From Candidatus Zixiibacteriota bacterium (GTDB lineage Bacteria; Zixibacteria; MSB-5A5; GN15; FEB-12), in contig JAWXAN010000048.1 in NCBI GenBank assembly GCA_034439475.1, positions 1 to 64,000 on the forward strand: a DNA stretch of 64,000 nt, given 5' to 3'. Shown here one piece after another: positions 16,235-26,376 of the stretch. Position 1 is the first letter of the stretch; the number at the start of each line of letters is the position of its first letter. The notes below the pieces were generated by a model, which searched no databases, had not been told where the DNA came from, and saw nothing but the letters and a program-made list of their open reading frames with translations. Position numbers and translations under genes: made by a program.

Positions 16235-17975
16235 GGGCTACTTTGCTTTCGTCCTGCACAGCCACCTCCCCTATGTCCTTTCCCATGGCCGCTGGCCGCA
16301 TGGAACCGATTGGATATGCGAAGCCGCAGGTGAAACTTATCTACCGATTCTCCGCATCCTCAATGAACTTGTAGCCGAAGGCTACCACCCGAAACTCACT
16401 ATCGATTTTTCCCCAGTCTTATCCGAACAATTGGCCGACAGTTCATTCAAAGATGAGTTTGTCTCGTATCTGAATCAGAAGATTGAAGCCGCCAAAATTG
16501 ACAGCGAGGAATTTTTTCGCCACGGCAAGACAAATATGCTTGCTAATGCCCACATGTGGGAAAAATGGTACAGTGACACCCTCCTACAGTTCGAAGATAT
16601 TGGTCAGGATATTCTCTTCGAATTTAAAAAACTACAGGACGCCGGAATTGTCGAAATTATCACCTGCGGCGCGACGCATGGCTACTATCCTCTGCTGTCG
16701 CGGGATGAATCGCTTCAGGCGCAAACCAAGGCGGCGGTGAAAAACTATGAGAAACATTTCGGACAGAAGCCGCGCGGGATCTGGCTGCCTGAGTGCGCCT
16801 ATCGACCCCGCTATGAATGGACTCCGCCTGTCGAAATAAACGGAAAACAGGAATCGTATCCACGCAAAGGGGCCGATGAATTCCTCTCTGAAAACGGAAT
16901 TGACTTTTTTATCATCGACACACCGCTTCTGAAAGGCGGCAAAGCTGTCGGGGTATATATCGACCGCTTCGAAGCGTTAAAACAGCTATGGGCACAGTTT
17001 GAGAGCCACTACCAGCCGCGCGCCGAAGAGCATGATAAGTCACCCCGCGAGGTCTACCTTGTCTCCTCGTCATCGGAAGGGAAAAAACCCACCGCCATTT
17101 TCACACGCGATCCAGAAACCGGGATGTTGGTCTGGTCCGGAGAACATGGCTATCCCGGCGATGGCAACTATCTGGACTTTCATAAAAAGCGGTTCCCCGG
17201 CGGACTTCGCTACTGGGCGGTCACATCCCCAAAATCCGATCTGGCGGATAAAGTGGAATACGTCCACACAACTCCGATTAGTCGCATCAACGAGAATGCC
17301 GATCACTATGTCGCCAAAATCGAGCAGATATTGACCGACTACAACGCCGAATCCAAAAGAGAAGGGATTCTGGTCGCTCCGTATGATGCTGAGTTGTTTG
17401 GCCATTGGTGGTTTGAGGGCCCGATGTTCCTCAAAGAAGTACTCAAAAGAATTGATAAAAATAAAAATGTCGATGTCACTTTCCTCAGCGAAGACTTGGA
17501 CCGCCGGCGTCCCAATCAGATAGTGTCAATTCCCGAAGGAAGCTGGGGACAAGGAAATCACCATTACATCTGGCTCAATGAAAGCAATGAATGGACCTGG
17601 AAGCATATATATGCCTGCGAAGCAAAAATGTGCGAATTGGCAAAGCGATGGACAGATGCCAAACACGGGAGTAAAAGCGGATTTGATTTTGAAACCGAGC
17701 AGGTCATTAAGCAATTGGCTCGTGAGCTTCTCCTGATGTCGGCCTCCGATTGGCAGTTCTTGATTTCAACTCTGTCCGCACGCGATTACGCCGAACTCCG
17801 CCTGACAGAACATTACGAGGACTTCGTCCGCCTTGCAGCTATAGCTGAGAAAAAACTTAATCATGAGCAGATATCTAAGGGCGACCGGCAATTTTTGGAG
17901 GACTGCTCCAAACGGGACATCCTCTTTCAGGAACTTGAGATTGAGTGGTTTGCCAAGGTTGAATATCCGGTCTGA
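16227..17975 (+). CDS. GH57-family 1,4-alpha-glucan branching enzyme (DUF1957 type)
   Basis: A 582-residue cytoplasmic glycoside hydrolase family 57 protein. N-terminal FAFVLHSHLPYV carries the catalytic-barrel histidines; the nucleophile glutamate is in GIWLPECAY and the acid/base aspartate in VAPYDAELFGHWWFEGP. A C-terminal helical DUF1957 domain follows (WTWKHIYACE...). The expected reaction is introducing alpha-1,6 branches into glycogen. Start ATG 16227 gives MPKGYFAF, the family N-terminus; the longer frame upstream is the overlap with DUF3467. An alpha-amylase activity cannot be excluded. Confidence 0.88.
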   Translation: MPKGYFAFVLHSHLPYVLSHGRWPHGTDWICEAAGETYLPILRILNELVAEGYHPKLTIDFSPVLSEQLADSSFKDEFVSYLNQKIEAAKIDSEEFFRHGKTNMLANAHMWEKWYSDTLLQFEDIGQDILFEFKKLQDAGIVEIITCGATHGYYPLLSRDESLQAQTKAAVKNYEKHFGQKPRGIWLPECAYRPRYEWTPPVEINGKQESYPRKGADEFLSENGIDFFIIDTPLLKGGKAVGVYIDRFEALKQLWAQFESHYQPRAEEHDKSPREVYLVSSSSEGKKPTAIFTRDPETGMLVWSGEHGYPGDGNYLDFHKKRFPGGLRYWAVTSPKSDLADKVEYVHTTPISRINENADHYVAKIEQILTDYNAESKREGILVAPYDAELFGHWWFEGPMFLKEVLKRIDKNKNVDVTFLSEDLDRRRPNQIVSIPEGSWGQGNHHYIWLNESNEWTWKHIYACEAKMCELAKRWTDAKHGSKSGFDFETEQVIKQLARELLLMSASDWQFLISTLSARDYAELRLTEHYEDFVRLAAIAEKKLNHEQISKGDRQFLEDCSKRDILFQELEIEWFAKVEYPV

Positions 17976-18013
17976 GCGATTCGGCTCTTCATAACATCCG
18001 ACACCATCTTACC

Positions 18014-18225
18014 GCAGGACGACTTGGTAATCTCAGTTCTTCTTTTCTTAATCTCGTAGCGATTCCGCCGCCGGTTCGCCACAGGCAAACGGTTCAGCGA
18101 TTCATCAGGACTTATAAATATGCCCTCACCCCCGCCCTCTCCCATAGGAAGAGGGGGAAACCGAGTACCACTAATATGTCGTTGCGTGGAGCCCTGCTTC
18201 TTAGCAGGACGACGTGGCAATCTCA
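18014..18225. repeat. Repeat locus B: two copies of a 22-nt unit
   Basis: GCAGGACGAC-T-TGG-T-AATCTCA (18014-18035) recurs with two differences at 18204-18225. The last bases, TGGCAATCTCA, match the ends of repeat loci C and D. Between them are a short GTTCGCC palindrome tract and a pyrimidine-rich stretch with hairpin CCCTCT/AGAGGG near 18139-18162. The 382-nt gap between the branching enzyme and the next gene contains nothing else I recognise. Confidence 0.55.
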
Positions 18226-18357
18226 TATTCACAGATATTCGTAGGTAGATGTCTTCTTAGGTTTCGATGACTATTAACAAAGAAATACTGTATCCCCATT
18301 ATCCCCTTTCAGAGCAGTTTTTGTTGACTGCCACCATGCATCAAATACAATAAGGCT

Positions 18358-18573
18358 GTGTCGATAGCCAAACCTCCAACCGCTTGTCCGTACTGCCGCG
18401 AGATGATTCATTCCGAGGCCATAAAGTGCAAACACTGCCGGACAGAGATTGTTGTTCGGCCCGAGAAAAAGACGTCTATCTTAAAGCAATTCAATAACTT
18501 TCGCGTAGGATTTCTGATCGGACTCTGCTTTTCAATTATCCTTGCGGTGCTTGCTTACTTCCAGTTCAACTGA
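18358..18573 (+). CDS. Small zinc-ribbon membrane protein
   Basis: A 71-residue protein. A zinc ribbon CPYC-x14-CKHC occupies residues 10-30, followed by a basic linker and one transmembrane helix (about 50-68, VGFLIGLCFSIILAVLAYF). This layout is common in small predicted membrane proteins of unknown role. The start is GTG 18358. No obvious ribosome-binding site is seen. Confidence 0.6.
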   Translation: MSIAKPPTACPYCREMIHSEAIKCKHCRTEIVVRPEKKTSILKQFNNFRVGFLIGLCFSIILAVLAYFQFN

Positions 18574-18776
18574 CCAATTATTTTTTCATCGCTTAATTAC
18601 GCAAATTCCGACATTCGCCCGACAGAAATAATCATTGTCCGGCTAAATGGTTGGCCCGCCTTTGCCGACTATATATTCAAGCGCAGCAATCAACTACGTC
18701 CGAAATCGGACCAGACAGACAACTTGGCCTGATTCAAGCGCAAAAATAATATGTAGACCAAAAAGGCCTTCTGTTC

Positions 18777-21026
18777 GTGGTTGTGCTGTTGATTTCAATC
18801 TTCTCTCTTATTTTTCTCTTGATGGCTTTAGCCCAAATCATCCGGCTTTACAAACTGGGGCGAGGACAACTCGGCTGGTTAATCTGGGGAATGGGAATTG
18901 GGTCAATATCGATTCTTCAGGCTGTAACAATCATTCAGTCCTTTCTAAGCCCTCAGACTTCTAAGACCGAATTCCAAAGCGAAATAACTGTCTTGATCGT
19001 TTCGCTTCTTTTTGTCAGCGGCACCACTTTTGTGTTTTCATTGCTGAAAACCGCGGTATATCGGAATGCGGCAGATGTGGTGAACGAAGAAAGAATGGAA
19101 CTGCTCGATATGAGCGGAATCGAAGGCATTTTAGTCCATGAAAAAGGCGTTATTGTCGACGCAAATCAAAACCTCTGCACTCTTTTTGGAGCGGGCCGCC
19201 AAGAGATAATCGGCAGGTCTATTTATGACTTTGTGCCGCCCGATTGCCAACATGCCGTCAAACACCATATCAGTTCCGGCAGCACGGCCGGACTCGAAAC
19301 GAAGGCACAAAAAAAAGATGGTTCGGTTTTTCCGGTCGAGACTAATGCAAAGCAAATTTTATATCTGGGACGAAATGTTCGTTCGGTCTCACTGAGAGAC
19401 ATCAGCGCTCGCAAACTCGCAGAAGAAAAACTGCTGAAATCCCTCGCGACCAATCGCGCTCTTCTTGATGCCATCCCCGATATAATATTCCGGGTTCGAA
19501 CTGATGGTACTTTTCTCGATTACAAAGCGTCCAACAGCAATCTGCTGATGGTGCCTCCGGGCTATTTTTTAGGCCGCCGGGTAGGAGATATAATGCCCCC
19601 CCATATTGCAGAATCTATTATGCAGTTTATTTCCAAAGCCCTCAGCACAGGAATGGTGCAGATATTTGAATATGACTTGCATGTCAATGAAGAGGATCAT
19701 TCCTTTGAGGCGAGAATAGCATCATGCGGGGCCAACGAAGTTTTAATTTTGGCTCGGGATATCACCGAGTCCTCAAAGGCCCTCGCCGCGTTGCAGAAAA
19801 GCGAAACCCGATACCGGGCGATAGTTGAGGACCAAACAGAAATGATCTGCCGCTTTCAACCTGATGGAACGATCACTTTCGCCAATGATTCCTACTGCCG
19901 CTACTTCGGAATTGACCGGCATCTATTGATGGGCAGCAATGTAAAGGAAGTGATTCCATCCGAAGATCGTGAGTCAACCTTTGCCCGACTGCGTAGCCTT
20001 AATCCTATTAATCCCGTTGTAATGATAGAGCACAAGGTCTTTCTTAAAAACGGAGCAATCGGTTGGAACCGCTGGACCGACCGTGCCATATTCTCTGATA
20101 GCGGAGAATTGAGAGAGTACCAGGCGATAGGAATCGAAATTACCGAACGAAAACGGGTCGAGGAGGCTCTTCGCGAAAATGAAACGCGGCTCCGCATGCT
20201 CACAAATCAAATCCCAGCCATCCTGTGGAGTATCGATAACAATCTCAGATTCACATCGAGCGTCGGCAGCGGACTTAAGAGGTTGGGCCTCAAACCGAAC
20301 GAAATAATCGGCGTTACTTTGCATAAATTCTTCGGGCCCTCTGAAACTGATAATATCGCAATACACATGCACCGTCAGGCTCTCGATGGGACACCTGTGA
20401 GTTATCCGCACGAATGGGGGGGCAGCAGTTACCAATGCTATCTTGAACCGCTTTTTGGAAGTGATAATGAGATTGTGGGATGTATCGGGGTCGCTGTTGA
20501 TGTGACTGATCAGCAGAACGCGCAACTGGCGCTTACAAGAAGCGAGGAGCGCTACCGCCTGTTCATCCAGCAAAGCAGCGAAGGTATTTGGAGGATTGAG
20601 CTCGATTCCCCAATTAATATCTCTGACAGTCTCGAAAACCAAATCGAGCAGTTTTATAAGCTGGCACGCCTCGCCGAATGCAATGATGCCTTTGCACAAA
20701 TGTACGAGTTTGCAAGCGCTTCAGAAATAATTGGTATTCCGCTGGATAAACTGCTGATTCGGACGGATCCTAAAAATATCGAGTTCCTCTTTGCCTTCAT
20801 TCAATCCGGATACCGCCTGACCGATGTCGAAACGCATGAACAGAACAAGAACGGCGATGACATCTATATTCTCAACAATTTGATTGGGGTCGTTGAAAAT
20901 GGGCTTTTGGTCCGGGCATGGGGCACTCAGCAAAATATCACTGAATTAAAGCGCTCTCAGCATATCGCCCTCGCTGAAAAACAGAGCAAGCTGGAATCAG
21001 ATTTACAAATCAAGACGCTTGTCTAA
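18777..21026 (+). CDS. Membrane sensor with about five PAS domains and no output domain
   Basis: A 749-residue protein starting at GTG 18777. Three transmembrane helices lie in the first 95 residues, followed by about five PAS/PAC units: roughly 108-220, 222-335, 340-465, 468-585 and 590-740. The PAC closings are visible as SLRDISARKLAEE, ARDITESSKAL, GIEITERKRVEE, AVDVTDQQNAQ and TQQNITELKRSQ. The protein stops in the coiled linker after the last PAS, where a histidine kinase, GAF or GGDEF module would normally begin. It may signal through a separate partner or be a truncated kinase. It converges on waaF with a 33-nt gap. Confidence 0.8.
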   Translation: MVVLLISIFSLIFLLMALAQIIRLYKLGRGQLGWLIWGMGIGSISILQAVTIIQSFLSPQTSKTEFQSEITVLIVSLLFVSGTTFVFSLLKTAVYRNAADVVNEERMELLDMSGIEGILVHEKGVIVDANQNLCTLFGAGRQEIIGRSIYDFVPPDCQHAVKHHISSGSTAGLETKAQKKDGSVFPVETNAKQILYLGRNVRSVSLRDISARKLAEEKLLKSLATNRALLDAIPDIIFRVRTDGTFLDYKASNSNLLMVPPGYFLGRRVGDIMPPHIAESIMQFISKALSTGMVQIFEYDLHVNEEDHSFEARIASCGANEVLILARDITESSKALAALQKSETRYRAIVEDQTEMICRFQPDGTITFANDSYCRYFGIDRHLLMGSNVKEVIPSEDRESTFARLRSLNPINPVVMIEHKVFLKNGAIGWNRWTDRAIFSDSGELREYQAIGIEITERKRVEEALRENETRLRMLTNQIPAILWSIDNNLRFTSSVGSGLKRLGLKPNEIIGVTLHKFFGPSETDNIAIHMHRQALDGTPVSYPHEWGGSSYQCYLEPLFGSDNEIVGCIGVAVDVTDQQNAQLALTRSEERYRLFIQQSSEGIWRIELDSPINISDSLENQIEQFYKLARLAECNDAFAQMYEFASASEIIGIPLDKLLIRTDPKNIEFLFAFIQSGYRLTDVETHEQNKNGDDIYILNNLIGVVENGLLVRAWGTQQNITELKRSQHIALAEKQSKLESDLQIKTLV

Positions 21027-21059
21027 AATTAAGTATGATGCCAACGGGCAATCCGCGAT

Positions 21060-22103
21060 TTATCGCACAACCGCTGTCAGTAAATGCGTGACCTCATCCA
21101 TCACAGCCGACACCGAAATCCCCCGCATACATCTCATAAAGTCTTCCCCTTTTAGCGGACAGACATTTTTCACACAGCTTATGCAGGGCAGTTCACTCAG
21201 ACGGATCATTCGTTTGTGGTCAGAGAGCGGGGTTGTTTCCATCGGATCATCAGCGCCTGAAAGCACCACCAGTGGAGTCCCGACAGCGGCGGCCAAATGA
21301 GCCGGGCCGGAGTCGTTGCCGATAAACACTTTGCCTCGCGAGAGAATACCGGCCAGTTCTCGTAATGAGGTTTTCCCAGACAAGTTTACTATCCGGCCCT
21401 GGGAGTCGGAGGCTATCTGGTCACCCGTTGATTGATCATCGCCGGAGCCGATAAGCAGAACTTTTAGATCGATTCGCTCAATAATTTCCCGCGCCAACCT
21501 TGCATAATTTTCACTCCCCCATCGCCGTGATTCAGCTACAGACCTAAACGCTATCACCGCAAATTCATCGGCGTCAGCGATTGAGAATCGTGACAGAAGT
21601 GTATTGGCGGCGTCAGTGTCCTTCTCGTTGAGAAGAAACTTAGGGGATATGTATTCAATGTCCATCCCAGCTCCTCTGCGCAATAGATCGAAATAGACTT
21701 TCGAACGATGTTCAGAGTTGAGCGGCGACGGGGCCGCCAGAGGTCGGGTAAGCAGAAGTCGGCGCCCATCGGAAATATAGCCAATGCGCTCTTTCACTTG
21801 ACCGAGACTAAATCCCGCCGCGGAGCCAAACGATGGCGGCAGGATATAGCCGACATCAAACCGCTCAGGTGTGAGCAGGTCGCGTATCCGCATTACTCCC
21901 ACCAGACCATGAGCCTGTTCTTTGGGAATGGTCATGATTCTATCGACAGCCGGATTTGAGATGAAGAGATCAGCAAGATTTTCCGGAGCGAGTACTGTGA
22001 CTTTTGAGTTCGGGTATGCCTCGCGGGTGTCGTTAATCATCGGCAACGCCATCAGGCAGTCCCCGAGATGATTCGGAACTCGGATTATAATTTTTGTGGC
22101 CAT
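21060..22103 (-). CDS. ADP-heptose:LPS heptosyltransferase (GT9)
   Basis: A 347-residue glycosyltransferase family 9 enzyme that adds heptose from ADP-heptose to the LPS core at the inner face of the cytoplasmic membrane. N-terminal IIIRVPNHLGDCLMALP and the C-domain FIGNDSGPAHLAAAVGTP are the family signatures. It resembles WaaF (heptosyltransferase II) more than WaaC, but the acceptor is not certain. ATG 22103 (MATKIIIRV) is preferred over an in-frame upstream ATG that would overlap the TolC gene. It follows that gene by 4 nt and matches the rfaE genes at 13-15 kb. Confidence 0.88.
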   Translation of the reverse strand: MATKIIIRVPNHLGDCLMALPMINDTREAYPNSKVTVLAPENLADLFISNPAVDRIMTIPKEQAHGLVGVMRIRDLLTPERFDVGYILPPSFGSAAGFSLGQVKERIGYISDGRRLLLTRPLAAPSPLNSEHRSKVYFDLLRRGAGMDIEYISPKFLLNEKDTDAANTLLSRFSIADADEFAVIAFRSVAESRRWGSENYARLAREIIERIDLKVLLIGSGDDQSTGDQIASDSQGRIVNLSGKTSLRELAGILSRGKVFIGNDSGPAHLAAAVGTPLVVLSGADDPMETTPLSDHKRMIRLSELPCISCVKNVCPLKGEDFMRCMRGISVSAVMDEVTHLLTAVVR

Positions 22104-22107
22104 CGTG

Positions 22108-23604
22108 CTACGACGAAAACTTGCTCTCGAGGTCAATTCGGTTGATCAGATAGGTTTTCAGTTCGTCGAGATATTTGTCGCGGGCTTCAAGATGAAAAAT
22201 CTTACTTCCAAGGTAGGTTATCTCAGATATCTGTCCATCTTCATATCTCCCTTTTGCGATCGAAAGACGGTTTTGTGCGAGGTCGATTTGTTTCCGAAAT
22301 ATCTCAAGCCGGCGATAGCTGACATCGATTTGATTGACAAGATTAATAATCGCTGCGCGGGCTGTCTTCTGGGCGCGTTGATATTCTAATCGAGCCTGAT
22401 CGGCCTGAAAGCGCGAGGCTTTGACCGCGGCGCTTCCTGAGCCGCCATCAAAAACAGGCAGTTTGAAGTTAAGGGAAATACCATACGAAGAAGTTTTAAT
22501 GTCATTGTTGAATACGCCGTCGACCCGTCGTGTTTCTACTTTTCCTCGTCCAAAGGAATAATTAAGCCCGAGGTCGCCGGTCAACCCATGTCCAGCCGCC
22601 GAAAAGTCCGCAGCCCTTTTGGCTTTAAAAAATTCATGTTCCGCTTTGTGGATTGAAACCGAGCTTTCCCATCCGTTTATCAGTCTCTCTTTGGTCGCTG
22701 GGTCAAAGTGATTTGTGATAACTGGCTCGGTCGCATTTATCGCTTCGGCGACATCGATGTCAAGAAGTATAGCAAGATCGCGCTTTGTCTGTTCCGCTGT
22801 GGTCTGAATCTCGAACTGCTGAAGCTCGGCATCGAGACGTGTTGAGGTCGATGTTAAGTATGTCTCTTCTGAAACGACCCCGTCAATCAGTTTTGCCGAA
22901 TCGATCGCCGTTTTGAGAGTCGCTGCGTTCAGTTTATTTCCATAGAGCTCTGATTGAAGTGTCGTCTTGAGTGTTCCCATATACGCCTCTACCACTTCTT
23001 TTTTGAGAGCAGCTTCGGCTTCGTAGCGATTCACTTTAGCTATTTCTAAATCGTCACGGCGATTGTGCAGTTCGTTTTTTGCGCTCGATGGTTTGAGCAA
23101 TGGCTGTGAAAATGAGAAGTCAAAAAAACCTCGGCGAGTGTCATCAAACACAACCGAATCCAAAGAGAAGGGCGCGCGAAAATCCGGATACCGTTCCGCT
23201 TGATTAAGCAGATTCGCGCGGACAGTCAGATCGCCGCCAGTTAATAGACTCTGCTTTAACTCGATGAAAGAATTGAAATCAACATTCCGCCTTGGCACCA
23301 GCCCCTTCTGGCCAAAAAATTCATCATACGATTTGTTTGAACTGTATGACGGAACTGATCCATTAATTGAAATCGCCGGAAGATAGAAATTGATACGCTT
23401 GGCGGAATAATTCTGTTCGGCGACTTCGAGATTGCCTTTAATCATTTCTCCGCGGGCAGTGCGTCCAAGTGCGATATCGATTGCTTCGTCCAAAGTCAGA
23501 TCGCGCGCCTTGGCATCAGGTGCATGAACACACAGAGCAATGCACACAGCGGCAATCAGCTGTCTGGATAAACTTGAACTTCCGAGGATATATATTCGAC
23601 TCAT
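22108..23604 (-). CDS. TolC-like outer-membrane efflux protein
   Basis: A 498-residue outer-membrane channel of the TolC/OEP family. It begins with a signal sequence (to about residue 33) and DLTLDEAIDIALGR, the usual N-terminal repeat start, followed by two long helical repeats (ARLEYQRAQKTARAAIINLVNQIDVSYRRLEI near the C-terminus). It forms the outer-membrane part of a tripartite exporter with the permease and fusion protein encoded just upstream. Confidence 0.88.
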   Translation of the reverse strand: MSRIYILGSSSLSRQLIAAVCIALCVHAPDAKARDLTLDEAIDIALGRTARGEMIKGNLEVAEQNYSAKRINFYLPAISINGSVPSYSSNKSYDEFFGQKGLVPRRNVDFNSFIELKQSLLTGGDLTVRANLLNQAERYPDFRAPFSLDSVVFDDTRRGFFDFSFSQPLLKPSSAKNELHNRRDDLEIAKVNRYEAEAALKKEVVEAYMGTLKTTLQSELYGNKLNAATLKTAIDSAKLIDGVVSEETYLTSTSTRLDAELQQFEIQTTAEQTKRDLAILLDIDVAEAINATEPVITNHFDPATKERLINGWESSVSIHKAEHEFFKAKRAADFSAAGHGLTGDLGLNYSFGRGKVETRRVDGVFNNDIKTSSYGISLNFKLPVFDGGSGSAAVKASRFQADQARLEYQRAQKTARAAIINLVNQIDVSYRRLEIFRKQIDLAQNRLSIAKGRYEDGQISEITYLGSKIFHLEARDKYLDELKTYLINRIDLESKFSS

Positions 23605-23628
23605 TGACTTCCCTTAATTAGATAATTT

Positions 23629-24945
23629 CTATTCGTAACGCAATGATTCTATGACATCGAGCCGCGCGGCCTTTTGTGCCGGATACAGTCCAAAGACAAC
23701 TCCCACAGTTGTCGACACCCCCACAGCCAGCACGATCGAAAGCGCAGACACAATTGTCGGCCATCCGGCATAGACGCTTATTCCCTTGGAGATCAACAGA
23801 CCAAGAATCAATCCGATCGTGCATCCGAGCAAACAAATGGTTACGGCTTCAATGAGAAATTGTCGCATGATGTCATTCTGGGTTGCTCCGACCGCGCGCC
23901 GAACTCCGATTTCGCGGGTTCGTTCAAGAACAGTCGCAAGCATGATATTCATAATTCCTATTCCTCCGACGAGAAGAGAAAGTCCGGCAATGGCGCCCAT
24001 GACGATATTGAATATCTCCTGTGTTTTCTGTGTCTGACGGAGAAGAGACTCCGGAACAACAATCTCATAGTCTTCCACACCTGAGTGTCGGCGGGCAAGA
24101 AGTCGCTCGATAAGTTTTGTCACCCCCGATACGTTTTTGAGGTTGGTGACGGTCACGGTCAATTGGTCAATTTCAGGCGTGTTGTAATTCTGTCCGGTGG
24201 AGCCGTCATCAATTATAAAGAAGCGGCCGCGGCCGCCGCCACCGGTCACATTACTGGCCAAATCAGTCCTGTCGAATTTCTTTTGCGCGGTGTTGAACGG
24301 GATATAGACATCTTCGTTGAAATTCTTCAACTGAAGTCCCTCGACTTTGCCCCGTCCGATATATTTGTCAGCCATTACGCCTATGACTGTAAAGTCCAAA
24401 TCCCCTATCCGAACTGCCTTACCAATCGGATCGGAAAAGGCAAAGAGAGATCGTTTTGCTTTTGAGCCCAAGACGCACACCTGTGTAAAATCGGCATTGT
24501 CGCTGTCATTGATAAACCGACCGCTTTGGACTTCAATTGATGACGAGAGCGTGAACTCCGGAGTGGTGGCAACCACCCGCACTGCGGCTTCGTGTCCCCC
24601 ATGAAAAATACTTGTCACCGGCTCAAAACGCTGAGGCACGACGTTGAGAACTAACTCTTTGAACTCGGAGATATTTCGGCCATCCTCCAGAGACAGTCCG
24701 GGGGATTTCTGAAAATTCTCATCGATTCCCGGGCGTTCCTCGGGAGTTTTCGCGTTCACGATTATATTGTTTATTCCCAAAATTGAAATCTGCTCCAGGG
24801 CTTCCTGTTTGGCGCCCTCGCCAATGGAGAGCATGGAAATCACCGCCGCCACACCGATAATAACGCCCAACATGGTGAGAAGGGTGCGGAGTTTGTGCGA
24901 ATTGAGCGATTCGACTGATATTTGAAGGACGCGCGAATAATCCAC
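23629..24945 (-). CDS. MacB-type ABC transporter permease
   Basis: A 438-residue protein with four transmembrane helices: one near residues 18-42 and three at the C-terminus (about 318-345, 365-390 and 398-425). Between the first two lies a large periplasmic MacB core domain. N-terminal LRTLLTMLGVIIGVAAVISMLSIGEG and C-terminal ERTREIGVRRAVGAT are family signatures. MacB of E. coli carries its ATPase domain in the same chain; this protein has only the permease part, and no ABC ATPase lies beside it. It would act in export with the neighbouring fusion protein and TolC-like channel. Confidence 0.9.
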   Translation of the reverse strand: MDYSRVLQISVESLNSHKLRTLLTMLGVIIGVAAVISMLSIGEGAKQEALEQISILGINNIIVNAKTPEERPGIDENFQKSPGLSLEDGRNISEFKELVLNVVPQRFEPVTSIFHGGHEAAVRVVATTPEFTLSSSIEVQSGRFINDSDNADFTQVCVLGSKAKRSLFAFSDPIGKAVRIGDLDFTVIGVMADKYIGRGKVEGLQLKNFNEDVYIPFNTAQKKFDRTDLASNVTGGGGRGRFFIIDDGSTGQNYNTPEIDQLTVTVTNLKNVSGVTKLIERLLARRHSGVEDYEIVVPESLLRQTQKTQEIFNIVMGAIAGLSLLVGGIGIMNIMLATVLERTREIGVRRAVGATQNDIMRQFLIEAVTICLLGCTIGLILGLLISKGISVYAGWPTIVSALSIVLAVGVSTTVGVVFGLYPAQKAARLDVIESLRYE

Positions 24946-26220
24946 TTAACGTCCCTTGCGAGTCATTACTCTGGCTCCAGCCGGCGGCTGTCCTGCCGTT
25001 GGCGCCGATTGACGTCCTCTGTTTAATTCGGGTTCGGTCGCTTTTTCACCCGGTAGGCCGGCTTCGTCGAGGGTCGGATCTATGAGACAGATGCTTTCGT
25101 TACCGTCAAGCCCGGAGAGGACTTCGATTTCCATATCGTTGCGCCGGCCAACTTCGATTGGCATTTCTTTTTTATCATCACGGTAGACAACGGGACGTCC
25201 TTCTTTTTCAAAGACAGCTTCGAGCGGAACCGAAATGATATCATTCATACGGTCGATGATAATCCGTCCCGAAGCAGACATGCCGGGTTTGAAACTGTCG
25301 TCCTTATCGAGGATTGCGATGTCGATATCGAAGACATTGATCTTTGAATTCGGTTCTTTCTTTCTGGCCAGCGTCCCTTTTTTATAAACGATACCTTTGT
25401 ACGTCCTGTCGGGGAAAGCATCAAGCTTGACAATAACTTCCTGTCCCGAGTCTATGGTGCTGGCATCGACTTCGGATGCCGTAGCCCGGACAATCATTTC
25501 TGATAAATCAGGAAGATTCACAAGTCCCTGTCCCGGCCACGGTGAGTCGCCAGCCTGGACTTTGCTCATCGATCCGCCCTTCCAGATCTCAAGATAGACA
25601 ACCATACCGGGAATCGGAGCAGTGACGGTCAACTGCTCAAGCTCCTTCTGTGCGGCATTCACTTTGTCCTGAGCTCGCTGGACTTCGAGTTCCGCTTTCT
25701 GAACATCGGATTTAATCTGATCGAGTTTCGCCTGAAAGTTAAGTTGAGCCAGTTCGAGTTCGAGTTTGGCTTCCTCGGCAAGTTTGGGGGCGTCATGCTT
25801 TTTTTCGTCGTAGTTGCGCTGAGCCTGTTGAAGCTCAAGTTTCAATGATTTGTCCTGGATAGTGTATTCTTTTGTGGTCCGCTCAAGCGCAGTGCGGTTG
25901 ATTTTAAGCGAAGTCTGCTGGTCGGATAGTTCGGTCATGACTTGAGTGACATCAAATTTAACAACCGGATCGCCGATATTGACCATTGAGCCTTCGGGCG
26001 CAAGCCAAGTCAACTGCAGAGAGCGAATTCTTGGAGTGCTCAACACGAATGCCTGTTTGGCATCTATCGCGCCATTGACATTAAGGCCGACAATAAACTC
26101 ACCTTTTTTCACCTGTGCAGTTGGAATGTCAACGGCAGTCGCAAACAGGGCATTGACACCGTAGTAGCCTACTAAGACTACGCCCAAAGTTACACCGACA
26201 ATAATCATCTTTTTCTTCAT
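24946..26220 (-). CDS. HlyD/MacA-like membrane fusion protein
   Basis: A 424-residue periplasmic adaptor: one N-terminal transmembrane helix (about 5-25), a lipoyl/beta-barrel core, and a long coiled-coil hairpin (about 95-205, rich in ELQQAQ and KAELEVQRAQDKV). It links the MacB-like permease to the TolC-like channel. It ends one base before the permease start, so the three genes form an operon ending with the heptosyltransferase gene. The C-terminal tail is Pro/Ala-rich. Confidence 0.88.
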   Translation of the reverse strand: MKKKMIIVGVTLGVVLVGYYGVNALFATAVDIPTAQVKKGEFIVGLNVNGAIDAKQAFVLSTPRIRSLQLTWLAPEGSMVNIGDPVVKFDVTQVMTELSDQQTSLKINRTALERTTKEYTIQDKSLKLELQQAQRNYDEKKHDAPKLAEEAKLELELAQLNFQAKLDQIKSDVQKAELEVQRAQDKVNAAQKELEQLTVTAPIPGMVVYLEIWKGGSMSKVQAGDSPWPGQGLVNLPDLSEMIVRATASEVDASTIDSGQEVIVKLDAFPDRTYKGIVYKKGTLARKKEPNSKINVFDIDIAILDKDDSFKPGMSASGRIIIDRMNDIISVPLEAVFEKEGRPVVYRDDKKEMPIEVGRRNDMEIEVLSGLDGNESICLIDPTLDEAGLPGEKATEPELNRGRQSAPTAGQPPAGARVMTRKGR

Positions 26221-26376
26221 GGAGTATTCCTATGGTTGCAGCGCGATAGCAATCGTTTCAATTTCTCTGTTCAGCCAATATTGTCCGCTTTTGCTCACTC
26301 CGGACGCTAATCCGGTATATCGCCGATGGACGTTTTACGACATTAACATGCCTAAGTTGCATAATGTTTCCACAAA

